64,000 nucleotides of DNA from NCBI RefSeq assembly GCF_904849725.1, contig NC_058521.1:100674244-100738243 (forward strand). Reading direction: 5' to 3'. This document shows positions 1 to 9,659 of the stretch, in pieces; the stretch's first letter is position 1; each line of letters opens with the position of its first letter. A program made the position numbers and the translations under genes. Under the pieces are notes generated by a model. That model was given only the letters and a program-made list of their open reading frames with translations. It did no database searches and was not told the DNA's origin. Source of the stretch: Hordeum vulgare subsp. vulgare. Lineage: Eukaryota > Streptophyta > Magnoliopsida > Poales > Poaceae.

Positions 1-622
1 GGTTTATATCAGGTCTGGTACACAACATGGCATACATTAGAGAGCCTACGGCTGAAGCGTAGGGGACAATACTCATCTTCTCTCTATCTGCTGCCGTGGT
101 CGGTGACTAAGTCTTACTCAATCTCTTACCTTGCAAAACTGACAAGAACCCCTTCTTCGAGTTCTCCATATTGAACTTCTTCAATATCTTGTCAAGGTAT
201 GTACTTTGTGATAGACTTATGAGGCATCTTGATCTATCTCTATAGATCTTGATGCCTAATATGTATGCAGCTTCTCCAAGGTCCTTCATTGAAGAACTCT
301 TATTCAAGTAGGCCTTTATGCTCTCCAATAATTCTATATCATTCCCCATCAATAATATGCCATCCACATATAGTATGAGAAAAGCTACAGAGCTCCCACT
401 CACTTTCTTGTACAAACAGGCTTCTCCATAAACCTGTATGAACCCAAATGCTTTAATCACCTCATTAAAGCAAATGTTCCAACTCCGAGATGCTTGCACC
501 AGCCCATAGATGCAGCGCTGGAGCTTGCATACCTTGTTAGCACTCTTAGGATCGATAAAACCTTCTGGTTGCATCATATACAACTCTTCCTTAAGATATC
601 CGTTAAGGAACGCTGTTTTGAC
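1..622 (-). pseudogene. copia reverse transcriptase C-terminal half and start of RNase H (broken)
   Basis: Minus-strand continuation of the pol gene beyond the hAT insertion. Residues such as MMQPEGFIDP and KVCKLQRCIYGL are classic copia reverse transcriptase. The catalytic loop, normally YVDD, reads YVDG at 359-370: one A-to-G change (GAC to GGC on the coding strand) has replaced the last aspartate. Near position 107 the frame meets a stop where the related element at 29324-38269 has glutamine, and then continues into the conserved MYAMLCTRPD block at the window edge. An enzyme without the second aspartate of this motif should not polymerise, so this copy is dead for two separate reasons. 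Confidence 0.9.
615..622. repeat. 8-bp target site duplication GTTTTGAC, left copy
   Basis: Identical to 1333-1340. The same octamer (GTCAAAAC on the coding strand) is present once at 35154-35161 in the uninterrupted related element, so the duplication marks an insertion. An 8-bp duplication is the hAT superfamily signature. Confidence 0.93.
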
Positions 623-1332
623 TAGGCCTGGGCGTTCGGTCTAACCGAGCCGATCGGTTCGGTTTTTCGGGTAACAAAATATTTCGGTTTCTTTAAATTG
701 TAGACCGATCGGTCCCTACGCAACCAAGTAACCGATTTGTTTTGGAACCAGAAATTCGGTTCGGTCATCGGTTTGACCGAACAAAACTAAAGTTCACATG
801 AGCATCGTGATCAAGTATGACTACTGACTATGCCTCACGTCATTTTTAGCGTGACTAATTTTTCCTTTTAGCTTGATTATGCTGCTAGTCCCAAGGAAAT
901 GCATGTGAGTTGCTACCTTTATAGTGATGCGTGCACGTCCATACTCACTAACCATTCGAGGTGGTACTAAATGAAAAGCTGTTATAGTACTGTAGATTGC
1001 TAGACTATTTTTGGGCCTTAACAAACATGTACGTGACAAAAACTAAGAGACGACGAGGCTTAAAGCCTAGAGATACATTGGGCCAACTGAGCCAACTCGG
1101 CTGGGGGAGAAACAATAGGAAATACACGGAGAAGCGTGGCATGCTATTTATTTTCGGTTTCCTGGGCCTTTTCGGTTAACTAAGTACAAAAACCGAATTT
1201 CCTGCATAAATTTCGGTTCTGTAGATTGAATGACTGAAATAGGAACCGTAATTTTCGGTTTCAGTCCAGTCGGTTTCGGTCCCGGTTATTTCGGTCCGGT
1301 ACATCGGTTCTCGGTTAATATGCCCACCCCTA
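623..1332. mobile_element. non-autonomous hAT-type DNA transposon, 710 bp
   Basis: The insert begins TAGGCCTGGGCGTT and ends with a sequence whose reverse complement begins TAGGGGTGGGCATA, giving imperfect terminal inverted repeats of about 12-14 bp of the TAGGGNTGGGC style typical of hAT elements. It is flanked by perfect 8-bp duplications. Both ends are rich in repeated CGGT/ACCG words (for example TTCGGT and ACCGAT), which would let the subterminal regions fold or bind transposase. No transposase frame is present, so it must have been moved by a hAT transposase encoded elsewhere. It lies just past the codon for the first catalytic aspartate of reverse transcriptase (in QMDVK) and splits the gene. 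Confidence 0.9.
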
Positions 1333-1340
1333 GTTTTGAC
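1333..1340. repeat. 8-bp target site duplication GTTTTGAC, right copy
   Basis: Second copy of the duplication made when the hAT element inserted. The copia reading frame resumes directly after it on the minus strand. Confidence 0.93.
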
Positions 1341-4093
1341 GTCCATTTGCCAAATTTCATAATCATGAAAAGCGGCAATTGCTAACATGATTCGGACTGA
1401 CTTCAGCTTCGCTATGGGAGAGAAAGTCTCATCGTAGTCAACTCCTTGAATTTGTCGAAAACCCTTTGCGACAAGTCGAGCTTTATAAATGGTCAAATTA
1501 TCGTTTGCGTCAGTCTTCTTCTTGAAGATCCATTTATTTTCTATGGCTCGCCGATCATCGGGCAAGTCCACGAAAGTCCATACTTTGTTCTCATACATGG
1601 ATCCTATCTCGGATTTCATGGCCTCAAGCGATTTGTTGGAATCCGGACCTGCCATTGCTTCTTGATAGTTCGAAGGTTCACCGTTGTCTAACGACATGAT
1701 TTCCATCACAGGGTTGCCATACCACTCTAGTGCAGAGTGTACCCTTGTGGACCTTCGTGGTTTAGTAGCAACTTGATCCGAAGCTTCATGATCATCATCA
1801 TTAACTTCCTCTTCAGTTGGCGTAGGCGCCACAGGAACAATTTCCCGTGCTGCGCTAATCTCCGGTTCGAGAGGGGGTACAATTACCTCATCAAGTTCTA
1901 CTTTCCTCCCACTTACTTCTTTCGAGAGAAACTCTTTCTCTAGAAAGGATCTGTTCTTGGCAACAAAGATTTTGCCTTCGGATCTAAGATAGAAGGTATA
2001 CCCAATAGTTTCCTTAGGGTATCCAATGAATACATATTTCTCCGCTTTGGGTTCGAGCTTTTCTGGTTGAAGTTTCTTCACATAAGCATCGCAGCCCCAA
2101 ACTTTTAGAAACGACAGCTTACGTTTCTTGCTAAACCATAATTCATACGGTGTCGTCTCAACAGATTTAGACCGTGCCCTATTTAAAGTGAATGCTGCAG
2201 TTTCCAATGCGTATCCCCAAAATGATAGCGATTAGTCCGTAAGAGACATCATAGATCGTACCATATCTAATAAAGTGCGATTACGATGTTCAGACACTCC
2301 GTTACGTTGCGGTGTGCCAGGCGGCGTCAGTTCTGAAACAATTCCACTTTTCCTTAGGTGTGTGCCAAACTCGTGACTCAAATATTCTCCTCCACGATCA
2401 GATCGTAGAGACTTTATTTTCTTGTCACGTTGATTCTCAACCTCACTCCGAAATTCCTTGAACTTTTCAAACGTTTCAGATTTGTGCTTCATCAAGTAGA
2501 TATACCGATACCTACTCAAATCATCGGTGAGAGTGAGAACATAATGATAGCCACCGCAAGCTTCAACGTTCATTGGACCACACACATCAGTATGTATTAT
2601 TTCCAATAAGTCGGTTGCTCTCTCCTTTATTCCTGAGAATGGAGTCTTAGTCATCTTGCCCATGAGGCACGGCTCGCATGTGTCAAATGATTCAAAGTCA
2701 AGAGACTCTAACAGTCCATCAGTATGGAGTTTCTTCATGCACTTGACACCGATATGACCAAGGCGGCAGTGCCACAAGTATGTGGGACTATCATTATCAA
2801 CCTTACATGTTTTGGCATTCACACTATGAATATGTGTAACATCATGATCGAGATTCTTCAAGAATAAACCATTCACCAGCGGAGCATGACCATAAAACAT
2901 ATCACTCATATAAATAGAACAACCATTATTCTCTGACTTAAATGAGTAGCTGTCTCGCATTAAGCAAGACCCTGATACAATGTTCATGCTTAAAGATGGT
3001 ACTAAATAACAATTATTAAGTTTTAAAACTAATACCGAAGGTAGATGTAGAGGCAGCGTGCCGACGGGGATCACATCGACCTTGGAGCCATTCCCGATGA
3101 GCATCATCACCTCGTCCTTAGCCAGCCTCGTTTAATCTGCAGTTCCTTCTTTGAGTTGCAAACGTGAGCAACAACACCGGTATCAAATACCCAGGAGCTA
3201 CTACGAGCGCTGGTAAGGTACACATCAATAACATGTATATCACATATACCTTTGACATTGCCGGCCTTCTTATCCGCTAAGTACTTGGGGCAGTTCCGCT
3301 TCCAGTGAACTTTGCCCTTGCAATAGAAGCACTCAGTCTCAGGCTTGGGTCCATTCTTTTTATTCTTCCCGACATCTGGCTTACCGGGCGCAGCAACGGC
3401 TTTGCAGTCTTTCTTGAAGTTCTTCTTACCCTTGCCCTTCTTGAAACTGGTGGTCTTATTGACCATCAACACTTGATGCTCTTTCTTGACTTCTACTTCT
3501 GCAGATTTCAACATCGAGTACAATTCGGGAATGTTCTTCTCCATCCCTTGCATGTTGTAGTTCAGCACAAAACCCTTGTAGCTTGGTGTGAGAGACTGGA
3601 GGATTCTGTCAATTACAGCATCATCCGGAAGTTCGACTCCAAGCCGAGTCAGACGACTGTGCAACCGAGACATTCTGAGAATATGCTCACTAATAGAACC
3701 GTTCTCCTCCATCTTGCAGCTAAAGAACTTATCAGAGGCTTCATATCTCTCGACCCGGGCATGAGCTTGAAAAACTAGCGTCAGCTCCTAGAACATCTCA
3801 TATGCTCCGTGTTGCGCAAAACGCCTTTGGAGCCCCGGTTGTAAACTGTATAGCATGCCACACCTAACCAAAGAGTAGTCATCACTCCGCGCTTGCCAGA
3901 CGTTCTGAACATCTTGGGCTGCCGCGATAACAGGAGGGTCACCTAGCGGCGCATCAAGGACATAAGCCTTCTTGGATGCAATGAGTATGAGCTTCAAGTT
4001 GCGGACCCAGTCCGCATAGTTGCTACCATCATCTTTCAACTTGTTTTTCTCTAGGAACGCGTTGAAATTGAGATTGACAGGTGCGTTGGCCAT
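1341..4093 (-). pseudogene. copia gag-protease-integrase-reverse transcriptase (N-terminal part), broken
   Basis: Starts with MANAPVNLNFNAFLEKNK at 4093, the usual start of Gag in this family. Gag is followed by a CX2CX4HX4C zinc knuckle (altered: CFYCKGKVHWKRNC), an aspartic protease motif FDTG, the integrase HHCC region (HCRLGH and CEPC), the integrase DRGGEYL block, and reverse transcriptase up to QMDVK, where the hAT element begins. Lesions are an in-frame stop at 3788-3790 (glutamine in the relative), a 1-nt deletion near 3125-3135 just after the protease motif that shifts the frame, and a stop at 2229-2231 in integrase. The DTG of protease is intact here, unlike in the BARE copy. In life the polyprotein would be cut by its own protease and assemble cytoplasmic particles. 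Confidence 0.92.
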
Positions 4094-5360
4094 TGGATCT
4101 ACAACATTTGTAAAGACAACTTTTAGACTAAGTTCATGATAACTAAGTTCGTCTAATAAAATTAAGTATGAACTCCCACTTAAATCGACATCCCTCTAGT
4201 CATCTAAGTGTTACATGATCCATGTCGACTAACCCGTGTCCGATCATCACGTGAGACGGACTAGTCGTCGATGGTGAGCAACTTGATGCTGATCGTATTC
4301 AACCATACGACTCATGTTCGACCTTGCGGTCTCTCGTATTCGAGGTCATGTCTGTACATGCTAAGCTCGTCGAGTCAACCTAAGTGTTTCGCGTGTGTAA
4401 ATCTGGCTTACATCCGTTGTATGCAAACGTTAGAATCTATCACACCCGATCATCACGTGGTGCTTCGAGACAACAATCCTTCGCAACGGTGCACATTTAG
4501 GGGAATACGTTCTCGAAATTTTATGAGGGATCATCTTATTATGCTACCGTCATTCTAAGCAATAAGATGAAAAACATGATAAACATCACATGCAATCATA
4601 TAGTGACATGATATGGCCATTATCATCTTTGCTCCTTTGATCTCCATCTTCAGGCATCGTATGATCATCATCGTCACCGCCGTGACACCATGATCTCCAT
4701 CATCATGGTCTCCATCATCGTGTCTCCGTGAAGTTGCCACGCCAACTAGTACTACTACTACTACTACTACTACAGCTAACCGTTAGCAACGAAGTAAAGG
4801 TAGTAAACACATGGCGTTGCATCTCATACAATAAATTAAGTCAACTCCTATGGCTCGTGTCGGTTGTCATACTCATCAACATGCAAGTTGTGAATCCTAT
4901 TACAAGAACATGATCATCTCATACATCACACATGTAACATCACATCCTTTGGCCATAACATATCACATGTCAAACCCTGCAAAAACAAGTTAGACGTCCT
5001 CTAATTGTTGTTGCAAGTTTTACGTGGCTGATCTGGGTTTCTAGCACGAACGCCTTCTTACCTACGTGAGAACCACAACGATGATATGCCAAAGCTATTT
5101 ACCCTTCATAAGGACCCTTTTGATCAAATCCAATCCGACTAGAGTGGGAGAGACAGACACCCGCTAGCCACCTTATGCACCTAGTGCATGTTATTCGGTG
5201 GAACCTGTCTCACGTAAGCGTACGTGTAAGGTCGGTCCAGGCCGCTTCATCCCACAATACCACCGGAAAATAATAAGACTAGTAGTGGCAAGCAATTGAC
5301 AAAATCAGCGCCCACAACCTTTTGTGTTCTACTCATGCAAAGAATCTACGCATAGAAAAC
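4094..5360 (-). other. untranslated leader between primer site and gag of the minus-strand copia
   Basis: About 1.27 kb without a convincing gene. It matches the long leader at 31153-32408 of the BARE-like element in length and in phrases such as the GATGATCGG/CACGTGATGATC words. It contains a trinucleotide microsatellite and GAT/ATC-rich tracts (4670-4725). Short open frames here look random. Confidence 0.8.
4751..4773. repeat. (ACT)n microsatellite
   Basis: Seven to eight uninterrupted ACT units in the copia leader. It is likely to vary in length between individuals. Confidence 0.9.
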
Positions 5361-5361
5361 C

Positions 5362-5376
5362 TGGCTCGGATGCCAC
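5362..5376 (-). promoter_or_regulatory. primer binding site of the minus-strand copia
   Basis: On the minus strand the LTR end CCCAACA is followed by G and then TGGCATCCGAGCC. This resembles TGGTATCAGAGC, the site for initiator methionine tRNA used by BARE-like elements, and places the 5' LTR at 5377-7111. Confidence 0.8.
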
Positions 5377-7111
5377 TGTTGGGTAACGTAGAAAAAATTC
5401 AAAATTTTCCTACGCCATATTCAGATCTTCCTATGGAGAGACCAACAACGAGAGAGGGGTAAGAGCATCTTCATACCTTTGAAGATCGCTAAGCGGAAGC
5501 GTTGCTAGAACGCGGTTGATGGAGTCGTACTCGCCGCGATTCAGATCGCGGTGTGATTCTGATCTAGTGCCGAACCACGGCACCTCTGCATTCAACACAC
5601 GTGCAGCCCGATGACATCTCCCGCACCTTGATCCAGCAAGGAGGAGGGAGAGGTTGGGGAAGAGCTCCGGCAGCAGACGACATGGTGGCGGTGGAGCGAC
5701 GAGGTCTCCCGGCAGGGCTTCGCCAAGCACCGTGGAAGACGAGGAAGAAGAGAAGCAGGGCTGCACCGAGAGAGAGACGAAATTGCATGTATCCAGTGGC
5801 TAAAACTCCCACAATATATAGGGGAAGGGGAGGATGTTGCCCCCTTTAGGGTTCCCACCCCTAAGGGGTGCGACATCCCTAGATGGGAGGCCAGGGCGGC
5901 GACCAAGAGGGGAGGAGGGGGTTGCGCACCCCCTGGTGGGCCTAAGGCCCACCTGACTTAGGGTTTCCCCCTTTCCCTCTCTTGGCACCTTGGGCTCGTT
6001 CCCTCTCACACTTAGCCTATGTAGCCTTCCGGGGCTGGTGGCCCCTCCTGGTGGGCCTACGCAACCTTTCCGGTGGTCCCGGCACGTTGCCGGTGGTGCC
6101 CGAAACATTTCCGGCGTCCAAACCCATCCATCCTATATATCAATCTTTAACTCCGGACCATTCCGGATCTCCTCGTGACGTCCAGGATCTCATCCGGGAC
6201 TCTGAACAACCTTCGATAACCTCGTATAACAATTCCCTATAACCCTAGCGTCATCGAACCTTAAGTGTGTAGACCCTAAGGGTTCGGGAGGCATGTAGAC
6301 ATGACCGAGACACCTCTCCGGCCAATAACCATCGGCAGGGTCTGGATACCCATGGTGGCTCCCACATGTTCCACGATGATCTCATCGGATGAACCACGAT
6401 GTCAAGGATTCAATCAATCCCGTATACAATTCCCTTTGTCTGTCGGTATAGAACTTGCCCGAGATTTGATCGTCGGTATACCTATACCTTGTTCAATCTC
6501 GTTACTGGTAAGTATCTTTACTCATTCCGTAGCACGTCATCCCGTGACTAACTCCTTAGTCACATTGAGATCATTATGATGATGTTCTACCGAGTGGGCC
6601 CAGAGATACCTTTCCGTCACAGGGAGTGACAAATCCCGATCTTGATTCATGCCAACCCAACATACACTTTCGGAGATACCCGTACTGCACCTTTATATTC
6701 ACCCAGTTACGTTGTGATGTTTGATACACCCAAAGCACTCCTATGGTATCCGGGAGCTGCACAATCTCACGGTCGAAGGAAAAGACAGTTGACATTAGAA
6801 TAGCTTTAGCATACAAACAACACGATCTAGTGCTTTGCTTAGGATTGGGTCTTGTCCATCACATCATTCTCCTAATGATGTGATCCCGTTATCAATGACA
6901 TCGAATGTCCATGATTAGGAAACCTTGATCATCTATTGATCACCGAGATAGCCAACTAGAGGCTTGCGAGGGACACATTGTGATATATTTATTCACACAT
7001 GTATTACTGTTTCCTGTTCATACAATTATAGCATGAACAATAGACGATTATCATGAACAAGGAAATATGATAATAACTATTTTATTATTGCCTCTAGGGT
7101 AATTTCCAACA
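5377..7111 (-). repeat. 5' LTR of the minus-strand copia, 1735 bp
   Basis: Bounded by TG...CA on the minus strand: it starts TGTTGGAAATTACCC at 7111 and ends CCCAACA at 5377, next to the primer site. Blocks such as GAGGCAATAATAAA, CCTCTAGTTGGCTA and CAACGTAACTGGGTG are shared with the LTRs at 29324 and 36442. A TATA box lies at a matching distance from the LTR start. Long frames inside it are accidental. Confidence 0.9.
5814..5821 (-). promoter_or_regulatory. TATA box of the copia LTR
   Basis: Minus-strand CTATATAT about 1.29 kb into the LTR. In the BARE LTR at 29324 the TATA box is about 1.36 kb in, followed by a similar G-rich and then C-rich stretch. Confidence 0.6.
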
Positions 7112-7892
7112 CTTATAAGATTTTTATGTGCATGATTATGATGGCTTCATAATTCTTTCTGATCTACTGAGATAGTTTGGCCAACTAGATTGATATTTCT
7201 TCGTTGATAGAGGCGTGTTGTGGTAGGTTAAACCTAGTGAATTTCTATATCCAAGTGAAAGAAGGGGACACGATGCGTCTTTGTATTACTACTACCAAGG
7301 ATAAAACAATGGGGTTTAGTCATATTGCTTGTGTTTACTTTGTCTACATTATGACATTGTTCTCCATGCATTACTCTCTTTTACTTAATACTCTAGATTC
7401 ATGTTGGATAGCGGTCGATGAATGGAGTAATAGTAATAGGTGCAGACAGGAGTCAACCTATTTGTTTATGGACGTGATGCCTATATACGCATGATCATTG
7501 CCGTGCATATCGCATAACTATCCGCTTTTTTGTCAATTGCCCAATAGTAATTTGTTTACCCACCTTATGCTATTTGTCATGAGAGATGCCATTAGGTAAA
7601 GCTATGGCCCCGGGTATATTCACAACATATTGATAAAACCTTCATTACCTTCCTACCATTTACTTGTTTTTTATTTTATGTTACTATCTACAAGTATCTA
7701 TAGAGGATTGACAACCCTCTTGCCCGCGTTGGGTGCAAGTTGTTTGTTCTTTTGTGTGCGGCCGCTGAAGATGGTAGTGGTTGGTATTCCTATTTGTTTG
7801 ATAAACATTGCTTTCATAGATGAGAGAAATACTTAGCCACATTATGCTGCGATAATCCGTTCCTCTTCACGGAAAGCCCAACGTAGATCACA
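7112..7892 (+). repeat. Sabrina-like gypsy LTR fragment, plus strand
   Basis: Matches 53745-54565, the second half of an LTR in this window, phrase by phrase (GTTTGGCCAACTAGATTGAT, TTATGGACGTGATGCCTATA, TTGCCCGCGTTGGGTGCAAG) and ends at the same AGATCACA terminus. The left part is missing because the minus-strand copia inserted at 7112; it should lie beyond that element's other end, outside the window. Confidence 0.85.
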
Positions 7893-8194
7893 AGTATCAT
7901 CACCGTAGTTAACAAAACATTCATGGGTTTGGATATGTGATCTGAGAAGGCCTTTGACATATTTATCACTAACCACCACACAAGAATAAGTATGGCCACT
8001 ATGCATTGTACATTCATTCGAAATTTCTTCAGATATCAAAGTGAGCGGCACGCGCCCGGGTGGCCCGTGTAAGCACCATCTTTATATAAAGAGGTGCTAG
8101 GACTGACACTAGTCGTCCTCGCAACACGCAGAATTGTGAAGGGAGATTGGCCCATGACCCCTTTGCGATTAGGACGTAGACCGGCGTGTGGCCT
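7893..8194. other. unassigned flank between two elements
   Basis: About 300 bp. The sequence after the LTR end does not show the expected tRNA-Asp-type primer site, so the two may not belong together. It includes a GC-rich patch with CGCCCGGG (8052-8062) and a TTATATAAAG box at 8081-8090. It is the left flank of the Sirevirus insertion and should be read together with 23150 onward. No gene is seen. Confidence 0.5.
8190..8194. repeat. target site duplication GGCCT, left copy (Sirevirus)
   Basis: Identical to 23145-23149, which directly follows the last LTR terminus. The pair bounds the whole recombined element. Confidence 0.9.
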
Positions 8195-9592
8195 TGTAAG
8201 TGCATCTAGTGCCCCTTAGTGATTTTGGTGGTTTGAATAGTTATAGGTTAAGTATCTAATGTGTTTATGAGTGTACACAGGATCCATAAGTCACTGAGGA
8301 GTTTGAGATATTTGATGAATATCGACCCCTAAAAATGTATATCTTCGGTTGAAGAAATTGATCTGAAGCTGAAGAATTGAATCGCGAAGAATCTGCGATG
8401 AAATTGATATTCCTCATGAAGATATTGAAACTGAGGAATTCGGTGTGTCCTGAAGAAAATCATTCTGAAGACTTTGAAGCATGAATATTTACTCTTTCTA
8501 TTTTATTTTCTTCACACTTGAGTAATAGGAACATCGTACTGTTAAAGGGGGTCGAAGTTACACTTCGGAATGAATTTCCTCATGATGCTCAACCCAAGCC
8601 TAATCCTACCAAAAGCCCCAAGTGAGGAATATGAGTGACATGAGGACTCTCACAGTTGAGGGTTCCGACCGTTTCGATAGCCACGCCACATCATTGATCT
8701 TATCCACACCAACAGTCATATTATTTAAGGGCATTAGTGTCAAATCATGTCGGGATGCTCCGAGGCTATAAATAGCCGCCCCCACAACCATTAGCTGGTT
8801 GGCTGCTCCGTTAGAAACTGACACTTGTCATAAGAGCAACCCAATTCCTCAGAGTCTTCGAGAGTAATTCATCAGTGAGGAAATACCCCATACACCGAAA
8901 CCACAAACCAAACCTAGTGATTGAGCATCACTGAAGAAGTTGTTTTTGTGTGGGACAGAAGCCTTTTACCTTTGAGGACTGTGCATCCTCCAGACGGTTA
9001 GGCGTCATGGTCTAGAGCTTTCCAGCAGTCAATTGTGGATCGCCGGGTGACCAAGTTTGTGAGGGTTTGGAAGTCTGCCCTGAAGACATACCACGAGTGT
9101 TGGGCGAGGACTGTGTGTTCTTAGCTCAAGGAGAACACGGTAGGGACTATGTGTCCTTCGGTTTCAATACCAAGCCGCTCCAAACCAGATGTACGACTGT
9201 CACAGTAGTTGGAACTGGGTCATCAATTACTGTCTTCGCTGTGAAACATGTTCTAATTCCTCAACTCATTACTTTCCTCAGATTATGTGTTGATGACTTT
9301 CACTGCTACTATTTGAAGAATTTGCTGAAGACTTTCTCTGAAATTCCTCAACCCCAAATTCTTCAAGCTAGTTAATCCTCATCTATTTTCTGCATGCCTG
9401 CTCACTGTGCAATCTGTTTTCACATTCCCCACTCTAAAAAACTGCTGTTGTGAAACTTTGCACTTCTGATCCTTTACTGTTTCCGCTGTAAGTTAGTCAT
9501 CAGTGAGGAATTTCCTCAAAAGGAATTTCCTCGGTGATGAAATTCTAAAAATCTCCTATTCACCCCCCTCTAGTCGATATAACGCACTTTCA
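8195..9592 (+). repeat. Sirevirus 5' LTR, 1398 bp
   Basis: Begins TGTAAGTGCATCTAGTG and ends CGATATAACGCACTTTCA, next to a primer site. It matches 21140-22538 along its full length. It contains a TATA box at 8767 and ends with a self-complementary stretch, AGGAATTTCCTCAAAAGGAA (around 9510), that could fold. Confidence 0.94.
8767..8774 (+). promoter_or_regulatory. TATA box of the Sirevirus LTR
   Basis: TATAAATA within GGCTATAAATAGCC, a strong plant-type TATA box about 570 bp into the LTR. It is preserved at 21712-21719 in the second LTR. Confidence 0.8.
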
Positions 9593-9594
9593 AT

Positions 9595-9606
9595 TGGTAT
9601 CAAAGC
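9595..9606 (+). promoter_or_regulatory. primer binding site, initiator methionine tRNA type
   Basis: TGGTATCAAAGC two bases after the LTR end, one change from the usual TGGTATCAGAGC. The second copy, at 22541-22552, has the usual form. Confidence 0.88.
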
Positions 9607-9659
9607 GAGGTACTCCCTTGTTCTGTGTGATTTTGGTTTAACCACCTGGAGTTTTAGTT

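Larger units (their letters stand above)
1..7111 (-). mobile_element. BARE/Angela/WIS-like Ty1-copia element, degenerate, left end outside window
   Basis: An LTR retrotransposon read on the minus strand. From right to left it shows a 5' LTR (5377-7111), a primer binding site, a leader, and gag, protease, integrase, reverse transcriptase and the start of RNase H; the rest lies left of the window. Gene order with integrase before reverse transcriptase identifies Ty1-copia. The coding part matches the BARE-like element at 29324-38269 closely along its length, and the LTR starts with the same TGTTGGAA and GAGGCAATAATAAA blocks, so the two are related subfamilies. It carries stops, a frameshift, a changed catalytic residue and a DNA transposon in reverse transcriptase, so it is old and inactive. 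The right flank starts CTTAT, but the matching target duplication is outside the window. Confidence 0.93.

Noticed and set aside
5431..6242. Several frames of 80-111 codons on both strands
   Set aside because: All inside the copia LTR; the equivalent BARE LTR region gives different frames.
9067..9375. 102-codon frame in the Sirevirus LTR, repeated at 22013-22321
   Set aside because: It is the transcribed leader part of the LTR and is duplicated simply because LTRs are duplicated. No domain is visible. A 105-codon frame in the other copia LTR (47325-47642) is treated the same way.
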